From Marinobacter sp. SS21 (GTDB taxonomy: Bacteria; Pseudomonadota; Gammaproteobacteria; Pseudomonadales; Oleiphilaceae): 64,000 nt of DNA. The notes under the pieces are model-generated. The model worked only from the letters and a program-made list of their open reading frames with translations. It was not told the origin of the DNA and searched no databases. Each line of letters opens with the position of its first letter. Positions within the stretch are counted from its first letter, which is position 1. Position numbers and translations under genes: made by a program. The DNA lies in assembly GCF_028369065.1 (NCBI RefSeq), contig NZ_JAQNDA010000017.1, forward strand, positions 1 to 64,000. The letters run 5' to 3'. Of the stretch, positions 43,791 to 54,322 are shown piece by piece.

Positions 43791-44618
43791 TCAGGAATCT
43801 TGCTTGGACCCGCCGTTTGCCTTGCGGGTCTTGGGGCCGGCCTGGCTGGCGGGGCCGAACTCGGCTTCCAGTTGCGCCTTCAGCGCCGCGGCCTGCTGTT
43901 CCTGCTCTTCAACGAAGTGAAGGGACATCTCAAAACTGCGGCGGGTGAATTCCAGTACCTTCTTGAATCCCTCATCGGACAGGTGCCGGGCGTCGTCATG
44001 GCGGCGGAAGATGTTGATGAACTGGCGTTCGCGCTCAAATTGCAACGGCAGCCGGCCCACGCCCCAGTCGTCAAGGATTTGCCACACCTCTGGATTGTAG
44101 GTGCGAGCGGTACGCAGTATGAAGGGGATCGGATCGTTTCGGGCCACCAGCGCCGCCAGTCGCAGGATCAGTTCAAACGACAGGGTGGCGGTACCGTTCT
44201 CGATGGCCTCCAGTATGGATTTGTCCTTGAGGTTCAGCGCTTCGCTCATCTCGCTCATGGTCAGGCCAAGCACCTGGCGTATGTCACTCAGGGACTGGCC
44301 CGCGGCCAGCATCATGCGTAACTGATCCTGGGACTTCATCAAGGCCCGGCCGACCTTGAGCGAGGTGTCGGTGGAGCGGGAGGCAAAGCGCAATGCGGAG
44401 CCGGTGATGCCGGCCAGCCGATCAATCAGGGAATCGTCTTCCCGACCGGAGGATTTCGGCGCCGGTGTTTCCCGCCGTTTACGGCCGAATCCCCTGTTGT
44501 TCTCGTCGGAGACGTCGCTGAGGTGTTCCACTTGTTCCATGGACGCCATGGCGTGCATGGCGTCCATCAGAAGCCCTTCCAGGACTCGAGCTCGCTGTTT
44601 GTCGTCGTCTTTAGACAT
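43791..44618 (-). CDS. XRE-type helix-turn-helix regulator-like protein
   Basis: 275 residues from the ATG at 44618; the longer frame overlaps the end of the protease gene. Residues ~105-165 form an HTH_XRE domain (SLSDIRQVLGLTMSEMSEALNL, then ILEAIENGTATLSFELILRLAALV). The N-terminal part is charged and low in structure, the C-terminal part (~165-275) is helical, with a long coil EEQEQQAAALKAQLEAEF and a basic tail. The function is unknown. It is downstream of the tail-specific protease on the same strand, but the protease ends inside the region upstream of this gene, so the order of transcription is prc then this gene. Confidence 0.8.
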   Translation of the reverse strand: MSKDDDKQRARVLEGLLMDAMHAMASMEQVEHLSDVSDENNRGFGRKRRETPAPKSSGREDDSLIDRLAGITGSALRFASRSTDTSLKVGRALMKSQDQLRMMLAAGQSLSDIRQVLGLTMSEMSEALNLKDKSILEAIENGTATLSFELILRLAALVARNDPIPFILRTARTYNPEVWQILDDWGVGRLPLQFERERQFINIFRRHDDARHLSDEGFKKVLEFTRRSFEMSLHFVEEQEQQAAALKAQLEAEFGPASQAGPKTRKANGGSKQDS

Positions 44619-44661
44619 GCACCTGTCTACAAGTTGGGTTGCTAGATTCGACGCCAGGCCA

Positions 44662-46833
44662 TCAATTGGCTTTGGCGGCAATGGTGTTCCGCGACTCCAG
44701 GGAGGCTAAGCGTCGGTCCAGTTCGAGCATGTCCGCCATGATGTGGCCACCTTCCCGTACGATAAAGTCGAGTTCTTCATCCTGGCGGTCCGGATCGGCT
44801 GCCTGTTGATCTTGCCAGTCTTCCAGATCCTCCAGCGTCGCAAAGGCCGTTTCACCACGGATCTGGCGACGTGCATTGGCAATGGTCAGACGGGTTTCCT
44901 CTATTTCGTGTTGCTGCACGGCCCGGAGTTCGGCGTTCAGACTCACCGACTGCAGGGCACGCTGTTCCTCCAGGAAATCAATTTCCTGTTGCAGCAACTG
45001 GAACTCAGGGTTGCCCTCGAATCGCCGAGCGTGGTTGCTGCGCAGCTGATCGATGATGCCACTGAAATCAAAGTAGCGGGCGTGGGGCACCGCTTCGATC
45101 TGATCCCAGGGCAGGGCGTGCTCCAGCGCGTCTTCACCGATCCGGCTGGTATCGACTCGCGACGGAATGGCGATATCGGGCATGACGCCTTTATGTTGGG
45201 TGGAGCCGCCGGACACCCGGTAGAACTTGGACTGGGTGATCTTGAGCTGGCCATGGTTGAGCGGACGTACCGCCTGCACCGTGCCCTTACCGAACGTCTG
45301 GGAGCCCACGACCAGACCGCGGCCATAGTCCTGAACGGCGCCAGCGAAGATCTCGGAGGCGGAAGCGCTCATGCGATTGACCATCACCACCAGCGGTCCA
45401 TCGTAGGCAACCGAGGGGTCCTGATCGGTCAGAACCTGAACGTCGTTGTTGGCGTTACGAATCTGCACGGTGGGGCCTTCGTCGATGAACAGACCGACCA
45501 GATCGTTGGCTTCGTGCAGGGCACCGCCGCCATTGTTACGCAGATCAATGACCAGGCCGTCGATGCCTTGCTCTTTCAGCGAATCGATCAGCGCCCGGAC
45601 ATCGCGGGTAGTGCTTTTGTAATTCGGATCGCCCTGTTGCATCGCGCGGAAATCGGCGTAGAAGGTCGGGATGGTAATGACGCCAACGCGATAGGCCGCG
45701 GAGTCGCGCTCCAGCTCGATGATCTCGCTGCTGGCGCTCTGTTCCTCCAGCTTCACCTTGTCCCGCTTGATGGAAATCGAGCGAGTCATGGTCTCGTCGG
45801 AGGCGTTGGCGGGAATCACCTCCAGGGTGACCGTCGATTCCCGGGGGCCCCGGATCAGGTCAACCACTTCATCCAGGCGCCAGCCAATCACGTTGACCGG
45901 GGTGTCTTCATCGTCCTGAGTCACCGAGACGATGCGATCAGCGGGTTGCAGCTGTCCTTGCTGGGAGGCCGGGCCACCGGGCACCAGCCGAACCACTTTG
46001 GTGTATTCGTTGTCGGATTGCAGCACCGCCCCGATGCCTTCGAGCGACAGGCTCATGTTGATATTGAAGTTCTCAGACGTGCGTGGCGAGAAATAGGACG
46101 TGTGAGGGTCCCACAGGCCGGTGAACGCATTCATGTAAGCCTGGAAGGCGTCCTCGCTGCGGACCTGGGTGGTTCGTGTCAGCTGGCTGTCATAGCGGCG
46201 ATGCAGGGCTTGTGTAATCTGCTGGTCATCTTTGCCGCTCAGTCTCTGGGCGAGAATCGAATTTTTGATGCGCTTGGTCCAGAGCTGGTCGAGCTCGGTA
46301 CGGTTGGCCACCCACTGCGATTCGGACCGGTCCAGCAGCAGGGTCTCGTCGCTGTCGAAGCTGAGCTTGTCGATGCCGGCATCCACCACTGACAGGGCGT
46401 ACTCAAGCCGTTCGATGATGCGTTGTTGAACCAGATTGTAAATATCAAAGCCGGGCTGTAGTTGGCCGGTTTTCAGTGCGGCGCCCAACCGGTAACGCAA
46501 GGGTTCGAAAAACTTAAGGTCTTCCTGAGTAAGGTAGATACGCTGGCCATCGAGATACTCCAGGTAAGCATCAAATACCTCGCTGGAGAGCATGTCGTCG
46601 ATGGACTGATCGCGGAAATGGGTGAACTGCAGCTGGCGAGCAATCAGGATATTCGCCCTGGCCTGGTCTACGGTTGGGCTCACTGGCTCGTAGGCTGCGC
46701 CGCGATCCAGGCTGGCCACCCCGGACACCGGCGTTAGCAGTAAGGCGACCGTCAGCGCGCGCCCGATCTGGCCAAGACGTCCCCGGCCGGATGGGCCCCC
46801 ACGGAGTTTGAAGCATTCCGCAATCATCATCAT
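44662..46833 (-). CDS. prc: Tail-specific (C-terminal processing) protease Prc
   Basis: 723 residues from the first ATG of a triple ATG at 46833. A basic N-terminus and hydrophobic segment ALTVALLLTPVSGVA serve as a signal for periplasmic location. The N-terminal Tsp domain (~60-215) is followed by a PDZ domain (~240-330, with GIGAVLQ and VPGGPASQQGQL) and an S41 serine protease domain: the catalytic Ser in NRMSASASEIFAGA and Lys in SQTFGKGTVQAVRPL. The DUF3340-like C-terminal region of Prc is present. Prc degrades ssrA-tagged and misfolded periplasmic proteins and trims PBP3 and peptidoglycan hydrolases. Confidence 0.95.
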   Translation of the reverse strand: MMMIAECFKLRGGPSGRGRLGQIGRALTVALLLTPVSGVASLDRGAAYEPVSPTVDQARANILIARQLQFTHFRDQSIDDMLSSEVFDAYLEYLDGQRIYLTQEDLKFFEPLRYRLGAALKTGQLQPGFDIYNLVQQRIIERLEYALSVVDAGIDKLSFDSDETLLLDRSESQWVANRTELDQLWTKRIKNSILAQRLSGKDDQQITQALHRRYDSQLTRTTQVRSEDAFQAYMNAFTGLWDPHTSYFSPRTSENFNINMSLSLEGIGAVLQSDNEYTKVVRLVPGGPASQQGQLQPADRIVSVTQDDEDTPVNVIGWRLDEVVDLIRGPRESTVTLEVIPANASDETMTRSISIKRDKVKLEEQSASSEIIELERDSAAYRVGVITIPTFYADFRAMQQGDPNYKSTTRDVRALIDSLKEQGIDGLVIDLRNNGGGALHEANDLVGLFIDEGPTVQIRNANNDVQVLTDQDPSVAYDGPLVVMVNRMSASASEIFAGAVQDYGRGLVVGSQTFGKGTVQAVRPLNHGQLKITQSKFYRVSGGSTQHKGVMPDIAIPSRVDTSRIGEDALEHALPWDQIEAVPHARYFDFSGIIDQLRSNHARRFEGNPEFQLLQQEIDFLEEQRALQSVSLNAELRAVQQHEIEETRLTIANARRQIRGETAFATLEDLEDWQDQQAADPDRQDEELDFIVREGGHIMADMLELDRRLASLESRNTIAAKAN

Positions 46834-47244
46834 GTTTGGTACCTGATTCTTCGTTTCGTTTCCGGTAGGCCTGTTGGCGGGTCTGTACGGTCCGGAAATC
46901 CTGTCAGATTCTTGGGCTGTTCTGCAAAACCGGAACACGACTGTTAGCCTGTGTGGAGATGTGTCAGGGCCAGCTCAGAAACTGCCTATTTGATTCATTG
47001 TAGGCAAGCGCTTGACCGGTTGCCATAGGTGTCCAGTATCGCTATGTGACAATATGTCCATCCTGTTGGGCGGTTGCAACCGTGGCCTCACGGTTTCACC
47101 ACCTTAATTGGGTGAACACAAATAATGGGGATGAACACGGACGTTCACAAGCCGAGGGTGGTGGCTTGCAGGTGCTCGCTGGCGGTGACAGCGAGGGCGG
47201 CGGGGGAATGTGGGCGTAGCACGCCCACACTCGTTGCCGGAGGG
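46834..47244. other. 411-bp intergenic region with a hairpin
   Basis: No supportable gene. A stem TGTGGGCGT-AGC-ACGCCCACA (47209-47229, 9-bp arms, 3-nt loop) lies 16 bp after the stop of the multifunctional fatty-acid oxidation gene on the minus strand and may act as its 3' end structure, although no T-tract follows. A second small stem CTCGCT...AGCGAG is at 47175-47195. The part nearest prc presumably carries the prc promoter. Confidence 0.5.
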
Positions 47245-49395
47245 TTAGGCGAAGGTGCTGCCCGATTCCGCCTTCTCCAGAAGCAATGCCGGGGGCGCAA
47301 AGCGGTCGCCGTACTGCTGGGCGAGCTCCTCGGCCCGTTGGGCAAACTCCCGTACGCCATATTGATTGATGAACTGGATGGCGCCACCGGTCCAGGGCGC
47401 ATAGCCAATGCCGAAAATGCTGCCGATGTTGGCATCTTCGATGGAGCGCAGCACGCCTTCTTCCAGGCAACGCACCGTTTCGAGGGCCTGGATGAACAGT
47501 ATCCGGTCCTTCAGATCCTGCAGTTGCACGCCACGGGCTTTGGCCTGGTCGACAAACAGCGCTTCCAGTTGCGGCCACAGATGCTTCTTGCCTTTGTTCG
47601 GGTACTCATAAAAGCCGGCGCCGGACGCTTTGCCCTTACGTCCCTGCTCATTGACCATTTGGTCGATGATGGCTTCCGCGGGGTGGGGAGCCCAGGTGCC
47701 GCCCGCGGCCTCAGTATCCTTTTTGCTCTGGGCGCGGATGTGCTGCATCAGCGTCAGGCTGACCTCGTCCGAGATGGCCAGCGGGCCAACCGGCATGCCG
47801 GCCATCATCCCGGCGTTCTCGATGCTGGCCGGATGGATGCCCTCAGCCAGCATGGCGATGCCTTCGTTGACGAAGGTGCCGAACACCCGGGAGGTGAAGA
47901 AGCCGCGGCTGTCATTGACCACAATGGGGATCTTGCCGATCTGGAGGACATAGTCGAAGGCGCGGGCGAGGGTTTCGTCCGACGTCTTGGCGCCCACGAT
48001 GATTTCCACCAACTGCATCTTGTCCACCGGCGAGAAGAAGTGCAGGCCAATGAAGTTCTCCGGCTTGCTGGAGGCTTCCGCCAGCTGAGAGATGGGGATG
48101 GTGGAGGTGTTGGAGGCGAAGATGCCGTTGTCCACCAGCCTGGGCTCCGCTTCCTGGGTCACCTTGGCTTTCAGGCCACTGTCTTCGAACACCGCTTCGA
48201 TCACCAAGTCGCAGCCTTCCAGGTCGGCGGTGGAGTCGGTGGCCTTGATGCGGTTGAGCACCTGGGCTTTCTGTTCCTCGGTCATGCGCTTGCGGCTGAC
48301 TTTCTTGGCCAGCAGGGCCTCGGAGTAGTGCTTGCCTTTCTCCGCGTTGTCGACGGATACGTCCTTGAGCACCACCTCGATACCTCGGCTGGCGGTGGCG
48401 TAGGCGATGCCAGCGCCCATCATGCCAGCGCCGAGCACCGCGACTTTCTTGAAGGTCTCCCGTTCAACGCCGTCCGGGCGGCTACCGCCGGCCTTGATCG
48501 CATTCAGCTGGAACCAGAAGGTGCCGGTCATGTTCTTGGCAACCTGGCCCACGACCAGCTCGGTGAAGTAGCGGGTTTCGATCAGACTGCCGTTGTCGAA
48601 GTCGACCTGGCAACCTTCCACCGCCGCCGACAGGATGCGTTCCGGGGCCGGGTAGCAGCCTTTGGTTTTCTGTTTCAGCATGGCCGGTGCGATGGCGAGT
48701 TTCTGTGCCATGGCAGGGTGATGTGGCGCACCACCGGGGAGTTTGAAGCCCTTCTTGTCCCAGGGCTGCTGACTGGCCGGATTGGCGACGATGAAGGCTT
48801 TGGCCTTCTCGATCAGTTCCTCCACCGAGCCGGCCAGCTCATCCACGATGCCAGCTTTGAGGGCTGCCTTTGGATTCACCTTCTTGCCTTCCATCAGGTA
48901 AGAGAAGGCCGCTTCCAGGCCGATCATCCGGGGTAGACGCTGGGTGCCGCCACCGCCGGGCAGCAGGCCAAGGGTGACTTCCGGCAGACCCAGCTGGACC
49001 TTGTCATCGTCCAGCGCAATCCGGTGGTGACAGGCCAGGGCGATTTCCAGGCCGCCTCCGAGCGCGCTGCCGTTGATGGCCGCCACCACCGGCTTACCGC
49101 AGGTTTCGAGCGCCCGCATACTGGCTTTCAGACCGTTGACCATCGCTTCGAATTGCTCTGAATGGTCGCGGGTCACTTTGTGGAGCTCGTTGAGATCGCC
49201 GCCGGCAAAGAAGGTCTTCTTGGCGGAGGTGATGACGATGCCGCTGAGGTTGCCAAGGTCGGCTTTAACCTTGTCGACCGTATCGGTCAGCGCATCCCGG
49301 AACGCCGCATTCATGGTGTTCGCGGATTGTCCTGGCATGTCGATGGTGAGGGTGAGGATCTGATCGGCACCCAGTTCGTAACGAATAGCACTCAT
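47245..49395 (-). CDS. Multifunctional enoyl-CoA hydratase / 3-hydroxyacyl-CoA dehydrogenase
   Basis: 716 residues from the ATG at 49395. The N-terminal crotonase domain (~1-190) has [30 protein letters not shown] and [20 protein letters not shown] with the two catalytic glutamates. The NAD-binding dehydrogenase domain starts [21 protein letters not shown] (~320) and has SNTSTIPI and the catalytic His in [16 protein letters not shown]. Two helical 3HCDH C-terminal domains follow. It is the alpha subunit type of the fatty-acid oxidation complex. The thiolase gene is 32 bp upstream, which gives the beta subunit. FadB and FadJ types are hard to separate here. Confidence 0.94.
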   Translation of the reverse strand: MSAIRYELGADQILTLTIDMPGQSANTMNAAFRDALTDTVDKVKADLGNLSGIVITSAKKTFFAGGDLNELHKVTRDHSEQFEAMVNGLKASMRALETCGKPVVAAINGSALGGGLEIALACHHRIALDDDKVQLGLPEVTLGLLPGGGGTQRLPRMIGLEAAFSYLMEGKKVNPKAALKAGIVDELAGSVEELIEKAKAFIVANPASQQPWDKKGFKLPGGAPHHPAMAQKLAIAPAMLKQKTKGCYPAPERILSAAVEGCQVDFDNGSLIETRYFTELVVGQVAKNMTGTFWFQLNAIKAGGSRPDGVERETFKKVAVLGAGMMGAGIAYATASRGIEVVLKDVSVDNAEKGKHYSEALLAKKVSRKRMTEEQKAQVLNRIKATDSTADLEGCDLVIEAVFEDSGLKAKVTQEAEPRLVDNGIFASNTSTIPISQLAEASSKPENFIGLHFFSPVDKMQLVEIIVGAKTSDETLARAFDYVLQIGKIPIVVNDSRGFFTSRVFGTFVNEGIAMLAEGIHPASIENAGMMAGMPVGPLAISDEVSLTLMQHIRAQSKKDTEAAGGTWAPHPAEAIIDQMVNEQGRKGKASGAGFYEYPNKGKKHLWPQLEALFVDQAKARGVQLQDLKDRILFIQALETVRCLEEGVLRSIEDANIGSIFGIGYAPWTGGAIQFINQYGVREFAQRAEELAQQYGDRFAPPALLLEKAESGSTFA

Positions 49396-49427
49396 GTTCG
49401 GTTCTCCTTTCAGGGTCGGGTGTCGGC

Positions 49428-50636
49428 TCAGCAACGTTCGATGATGGTGGCAATGCCCATGCCGCCGCCTACGCAAAGGGTCGCGAGGCCGTAACGTTGT
49501 TCGCGTCGCTCCAGTTCGTCGAGCAGAGTGCCCAGGATGATGGCCCCGGTTGCCCCCAACGGATGGCCCATGGCGATGGAGCCGCCGTTGACGTTCACCT
49601 TCTCATCCGGAATCGAGAGCTCCCGCTGAAATCGCATCACTACGGAAGCGAAGGCTTCGTTGACTTCGAACAGGTCGATTTGGTCCACGGTCATGCCGGC
49701 CTTCTCAAGTGCTTTGCGGGCGGCCGGTGCCGGTCCGGTGAGCATGATGGTGGGGTCGGTACTGGTGACGGCGGTGGCCACAATGCGAGCCCGCGGGGTT
49801 AGCCCCAAGGCTTTGCCTTTGGCTTCGCTGCCAATCAGCATGGCGGTGGCGCCATCGACTATGCCTGACGAATTACCGGCGTGGTGGACGTGATTGATTT
49901 TCTCGACGTAGTGGTACTTCTCGCGGGCGACACCGTCGAAGCCCATTTCTCCCATCATCTGGAAGGAGGGTTTAAGTTGGCCCAGGGATTCCAGGGTGGT
50001 GTTGCCCCGCACATGCTGGTCCCGGTCAAGAATGGTGACGCCATTCTGGTCGGTGACCGGAATGATTGAGCGCGAAAAGTAGCCTTTCTCCCAGGCGTTG
50101 GCGGCTTTTTGCTGGGAGCGTACGGCAAAGTTGTCGACATCTTTCCGGCTGAACCCTTCCAGGGTGGCGATCAGGTCAGCGCCGATGCCCTGGGGCATGA
50201 AGCCGGTGTGCAGATTGGTCGCCGGGTCCATGGCCCAGGCGCCACCGTCGGAGCCCATGGGCACCCGGGACATGGCTTCAACGCCACCGGCCACCACCAG
50301 GTCTTCCCAGCCCGAGCGAATCTTCATCGCGGCCAGGTTGACCGCTTCCAGGCCGGAGGCACAGAACCGGTTGAGGGTCACGCCAGCAACGACCTCGTCC
50401 CAGTCGGCGGCCAGAGCCGCGGTTTTGGCAATGTCTGCGCCCTGATCACCGACGGCAGTGACACAGCCCATGACAATGTCGTCAACCTGGGCGGTATCGA
50501 GTTGGTTTCTTTCCTGCAATGCCTTGAGGACGGTGGTCATCAGGGTGACCGGTTTGACGCTGTGCAGGGCGCCGTCTTTCTTGCCACGACCTCGCGGGGT
50601 ACGCACTGCATCGAAGATGTAGGCCTCGGTGCTCAT
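49428..50636 (-). CDS. Acetyl-CoA C-acyltransferase (thiolase)
   Basis: 402 residues. The catalytic cysteine is in [17 protein letters not shown], and the active-site His and second Cys are in [18 protein letters not shown] and [15 protein letters not shown]. It cleaves 3-ketoacyl-CoA to acetyl-CoA and a shortened acyl-CoA. It is the first gene of a two-gene operon with the multifunctional protein. This pair would degrade fatty acids made from alkanes by AlkB. The 255 bp upstream (50637-50891) separate it from a divergent comFB-like gene. Confidence 0.94.
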   Translation of the reverse strand: MSTEAYIFDAVRTPRGRGKKDGALHSVKPVTLMTTVLKALQERNQLDTAQVDDIVMGCVTAVGDQGADIAKTAALAADWDEVVAGVTLNRFCASGLEAVNLAAMKIRSGWEDLVVAGGVEAMSRVPMGSDGGAWAMDPATNLHTGFMPQGIGADLIATLEGFSRKDVDNFAVRSQQKAANAWEKGYFSRSIIPVTDQNGVTILDRDQHVRGNTTLESLGQLKPSFQMMGEMGFDGVAREKYHYVEKINHVHHAGNSSGIVDGATAMLIGSEAKGKALGLTPRARIVATAVTSTDPTIMLTGPAPAARKALEKAGMTVDQIDLFEVNEAFASVVMRFQRELSIPDEKVNVNGGSIAMGHPLGATGAIILGTLLDELERREQRYGLATLCVGGGMGIATIIERC

Positions 50637-50824
50637 GTTGTTTCCTCTGCTGGAGTTGTTGTAATCGGCCGACCGCCATAATGGCGGGCGGTCGTAACCG
50701 AAATCCTTCGACAGCTAACGATAGCCCTTCGTTCCGGTGGCGTGTAATGACGGGCACTGCCATTTCAATTGGCAAAAGTGCTCAAGACGGCCTGTGTGAG
50801 GACCGTTTCGATCAGGATAAGTTC

Positions 50825-50851
50825 GGTGATGACAATTTACGGTGATGACAA
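50825..50851. repeat. Two 11-bp direct repeats between thiolase and comFB-like genes
   Basis: GGTGATGACAA occurs at 50825-50835 and 50841-50851, sixteen base pairs apart, 41 bp before the comFB-like start codon. The spacing of about one and a half helical turns suggests that they may be chance or a regulator pair. No consensus is recognised. Confidence 0.55.
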
Positions 50852-50891
50852 CTAAGGTTAGGGAAAGCCAGAAACGGCTAAGGGGGGGAAG

Positions 50892-51164
50892 ATGTCGTTA
50901 CTGGACGCAATCGATAATTTCTATGAACGACTGGTGGCGGAGGCCATTGATGAGGCCCGGCAGCCAGAGGATACAGAGGATTTTCTGGCAGACGTGATCT
51001 GTGTGGCGTTGAATCGCCTGCCGCCTCGCTACTACCGGCATGCCATCGATATGCGATTCTATCTGCCCGACCAGGAGCTGGATGAGATGAAGCAGAAGGT
51101 GCGAGTGGAAGTCGCCCAGGCCCGAGATTACGTTCTGCGGCGACAGCGGGGTGACGAGTGCTGA
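50892..51164 (+). CDS. ComFB-like small protein
   Basis: 90 residues with a strong purine-rich Shine-Dalgarno (GGGGGGAAG). The family pattern is visible: NFYERLVAEAI near the N-terminus, DVICVALNRLPPRYYRH in the middle and a helical tail. ComFB proteins occur in many bacteria. The Bacillus one is encoded in a competence operon, and some have been linked to cyclic dinucleotide binding. There is no competence gene here. Its role is unknown. Confidence 0.85.
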   Translation: MSLLDAIDNFYERLVAEAIDEARQPEDTEDFLADVICVALNRLPPRYYRHAIDMRFYLPDQELDEMKQKVRVEVAQARDYVLRRQRGDEC

Positions 51165-51229
51165 GTGACCCGGCAGCGCCGGGCCGTTCAGGTTTTCACG
51201 GGGGTGTCCCTCTCTGGTCGCAGGTGTCC

Positions 51230-53668
51230 TCAGCGCTCGGTGCTGGCCAACGCGTCCAGCAACCTTTGGGTGAGTTTTTCATTGCGGTCGGCTGCCGGTA
51301 CCGCCAGGCACCAGTGGGCCACCAGTGATTCCAGCAGATCCTCGGCCTGGGGTTCAGCAGCAGTGCCGTTGAGTCCGTTTGACAGACGCTTGACCTGAAT
51401 CTCCATCCGCAGGGCCTGGTCGGCTTCCGGCGAGGGCCGGGCTGTCAGAATTTCGGCTCGAATCACCAGCTCCCGCGCCGACAGCTCTTGCAGCGGCCGG
51501 GCAAGATCGTGCCAGCCGGTGGGCGGTTCAGCCAGTTCGTGATGGCCTTGGCAGGCTTCAATTTGCGCACGCCATTGCGCAGTACGCGCCGTCATGGCCA
51601 GCGTGCTCTGGAGCGCGTGCAGCCGGTTCCGTTCCTCGCTCAGCCGTCCCTGCACGGCGCGGGATACGGCGGCCTGGTTTAACGACGCGAGGCTGTCCAG
51701 AGCCTGGCGGACGGCCTCCCTGGTGCCGGTTTCCGGGGTGATCGACGAGGTTTGCGTCAGCTCCGCCAGGGCCTGTTGGTCGGCGGCGCGAACTTGCTGT
51801 TCCCGCTCCGAGCGCTGGGCATCGCGACGGGCGAAGATGGTGTCACAGGCCTGCCGGAATGCGCGCCAAAGCTTCCGGTCTTCCCGATGCCGGGTAATGC
51901 CGATGCTGCGCCACTGGTTTTGCAGGGCCTTGGCTCGTTCCATGGCATCGGCGAGTGGTTCGTGTTTGATCAGCTGTACCGCTTCATCCACAATGGCCTG
52001 TTTGCGTTGTTCGTTTCGTTGCCGCTCTTCGTTCAGCGGTTTCTCGATCTGTTTGAGGATATCGTCGAACTGTTTTTGCACCGACCGGTTGTCCCGGAAG
52101 TCCACCGGCCAAGCGGCTTTCCATTCATCCCGCGCGGTGCGATGGATCTGCTCGATGGCTTTCCAGTCCACATCGTTCCAGTCAGTTTGCTCGATAAATT
52201 GCTGGAGTTGCTCGCAGATCGCCCGACGCTTGTTGAGGTGCCCCTGCTTGAGATCGGACTTCACCGAGAAATAGGCTTGGCAAGGTTCGTAAGCCCGGTC
52301 GGAGGCCTGTTTGAAGCGGGTCCATAAGGTTCGATCCGAGGAGCCACCGAGCTTGCGCCAGTCGTTTTGCAGTTCCTTGATGCGTTCGGCCTTGGCCTCA
52401 GGCTCCATGGGCTGGTCGGCCAGATACTCCATCTGCTCACACAGGGCGATCTGTTTGGGGTGGGTGGCGAAGCCCTGCCAGTCGTTGAGGTCCCGAAGCT
52501 GGCCGCCAAGCAGTTGGAGTCTTGCGCTCAGGGGACGAAGCTGGCGTTGATCGAGCGATTTGGCCAGGTGTTGGGCTTTCTTGAAATGCTGGCGGGACTC
52601 CTTGAGCTGGCGGGCCTCCAAGGTCGCCTCCAGGGCATCCAGCGCGCACTTCAAGGCCTCGCTCTGGGCCTTCTGGTCTTCGCTGTCGTTGGAGGCCGCC
52701 GGTTCTTCAGGTCGGGCCCGGCTGATGATTCGCAGCTGTTGGAGTTCTGAGGGCAGCGGCATTCCCTTTGGCCAATCAATCGCTTCCAGCAGGCTGCTGG
52801 CGCGGGAATGCAGGTCACCCTGGTTTGACGCCTGATCGGCGATCAGCTGCTCGATGGCCTCCCGCTGCTGGCCTGCACGGCGCAAGCCGGCAATGCAGCT
52901 TTTTATCGCCTGCATCAGGACTTCGTATTCTTTTTGCTCCGCTTTCTCGACGGCGGTGTCGCGGGTCGCCTCCAGCCACCGGATTTCCTGGGTTTTCTGC
53001 AGCGCATCCAGTGCCGATACCGATGGGAAAGTGTCGGTGGTCCGGCCCTTGAGTTCGTTCAGGGTCGAACCCAGCAAGGTGAGGGTGCTTGTCCTTTGCT
53101 CTGCCTGGTCCTGGTGGCGCTGGCGTTCGGCCGCTTCGTTGGCCAGGGCTGCCTGACGCGATCTGCAAAGACTAACCGCGTTCAGAAATGCGGTAACCTG
53201 CTCGGGCGAGGCCTGGGGCTCGACCTCCTTCCACTGATTCTGCAGGGCCTCCAGGCGCGCCTGGTATAGCTTGGTGTCTTCGCTTCGGGCCTGCTCATCC
53301 GCTTGCTTGATCAGCGCCTGGATCTGGTCTGTAACTCGCCGTTGCCGCTCTTCCTCATCGCGGATGCCCTGCAGCGTTTGTCGCACTACCTGATAGACGC
53401 TTTTGTCCTTGCCTTTGCTGGCTTTTAGGAGGCGTTGCAGGGCGGCCCGATCATCGATGGCGGCTGCGGCGCGACGGCGCAGGTCGGCGGTCAGTCCGGT
53501 CAGGGCCAGTTCTTCCAGTTGCTGTTGGCTGGGGGCACCTTCCAGGAGTCGGCTTTGATGTTCCCGCAATTCCGCCTGCTGATCCTGTTTTTGGGGTGCG
53601 GCTGTTTCCGGTTCTGGAGGCGGAGACGGCTTGCGGTTTTTAAACAGCTTCTGGATAAATGCGGCCAT
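51230..53668 (-). CDS. DUF349 repeat protein
   Basis: 812 residues from the ATG at 53668; the longer frame to 53950 overlaps the recX promoter and is not used. After a short basic start (MAAFIQKLFKNRK) and a Pro/Glu-rich linker, the protein is almost entirely charged alpha-helix with several DUF349 units (each with a pattern such as LQNDWRKLGGSSDRTLWTRF or QNQWRSIGITRHREDRKLW). Such proteins form long coiled coils. The function is not established in general. The gene is divergent from recX. Confidence 0.88.
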   Translation of the reverse strand: MAAFIQKLFKNRKPSPPPEPETAAPQKQDQQAELREHQSRLLEGAPSQQQLEELALTGLTADLRRRAAAAIDDRAALQRLLKASKGKDKSVYQVVRQTLQGIRDEEERQRRVTDQIQALIKQADEQARSEDTKLYQARLEALQNQWKEVEPQASPEQVTAFLNAVSLCRSRQAALANEAAERQRHQDQAEQRTSTLTLLGSTLNELKGRTTDTFPSVSALDALQKTQEIRWLEATRDTAVEKAEQKEYEVLMQAIKSCIAGLRRAGQQREAIEQLIADQASNQGDLHSRASSLLEAIDWPKGMPLPSELQQLRIISRARPEEPAASNDSEDQKAQSEALKCALDALEATLEARQLKESRQHFKKAQHLAKSLDQRQLRPLSARLQLLGGQLRDLNDWQGFATHPKQIALCEQMEYLADQPMEPEAKAERIKELQNDWRKLGGSSDRTLWTRFKQASDRAYEPCQAYFSVKSDLKQGHLNKRRAICEQLQQFIEQTDWNDVDWKAIEQIHRTARDEWKAAWPVDFRDNRSVQKQFDDILKQIEKPLNEERQRNEQRKQAIVDEAVQLIKHEPLADAMERAKALQNQWRSIGITRHREDRKLWRAFRQACDTIFARRDAQRSEREQQVRAADQQALAELTQTSSITPETGTREAVRQALDSLASLNQAAVSRAVQGRLSEERNRLHALQSTLAMTARTAQWRAQIEACQGHHELAEPPTGWHDLARPLQELSARELVIRAEILTARPSPEADQALRMEIQVKRLSNGLNGTAAEPQAEDLLESLVAHWCLAVPAADRNEKLTQRLLDALASTER

Positions 53669-53835
53669 GACGGTATCCTTCAGAATTGAAACCAGGTCCA
53701 AGTGCTCGGCAAAACGGGAGCGACACCCACTATCGGCGCAGCCGGTCGAGCCGGCTGGCGGGTACATTCGGCAATAGTCGCGGGCTAGTCTATCGCTTTG
53801 GTTACGGTGGCGGAAAGAGTCAATTGACAAAAGCA

Positions 53836-54303
53836 ATGAATCCGGAAGACCTTGAACAGCAGATTCGCGTCGTCGCGCTTCGGTTACTGGCGCGCCGGGA
53901 GCACAGCCGGCTTGAGCTGTCGACAAAACTGCGTCAACGGCGGCTGCCAAGCGATCTGATTGAGACCGTGCTTGATGAGTTCGAAACCGAGGGCTGGTTA
54001 AGCGACGACCGCTTTGCGGAGGTTTTTGTCCGTCAGCGAATGGATTCCGGCTACGGCCCGATTCGTATCCGCGGCGAGCTGCAACAGAAGGGGGTTGATG
54101 GCGTCCCTGTATGTTTAGCGGAAATCGGTCAGGATGACTGGAGTGACAGGGCGATCAGGGTGCGGGAGCGGCGTTTTGGCTTGCGGGACATTCAGGAAGA
54201 TTGGCCGGAAAAGGGGCGTCAGGCTCGATTCCTGACGCAACGCGGGTTCTCCGCCAGCCAGATCGAGCGGGCACTGGCGGCGACTGAGCCGCACGAGGAG
54301 TGA
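53836..54303 (+). CDS. recX: Regulatory protein RecX
   Basis: 155 residues from the ATG at 53836. It has the RecX pattern of three-helix repeats: LLARREHSRLELSTKLRQR, LDEFETEGWLSDDRFAEVFVRQRMDSGYGPIRIRGELQQKG and the C-terminal RFLTQRGFSASQIERAL. RecX binds the RecA filament and blocks or trims it. In most relatives recX follows recA directly, but here no recA is adjacent. Confidence 0.93.
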   Translation: MNPEDLEQQIRVVALRLLARREHSRLELSTKLRQRRLPSDLIETVLDEFETEGWLSDDRFAEVFVRQRMDSGYGPIRIRGELQQKGVDGVPVCLAEIGQDDWSDRAIRVRERRFGLRDIQEDWPEKGRQARFLTQRGFSASQIERALAATEPHEE

Positions 54304-54322
54304 TGGAGTCTCACTGTGTGGC

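Noticed and set aside
44743..46392. 549-residue plus-strand frame over prc
   Set aside because: A shadow frame of the tail-specific protease gene, with no recognisable motif.
47125..48936. 603-residue plus-strand frame over the multifunctional beta-oxidation gene
   Set aside because: A shadow of a confident gene on the minus strand; low-complexity composition and no domain.
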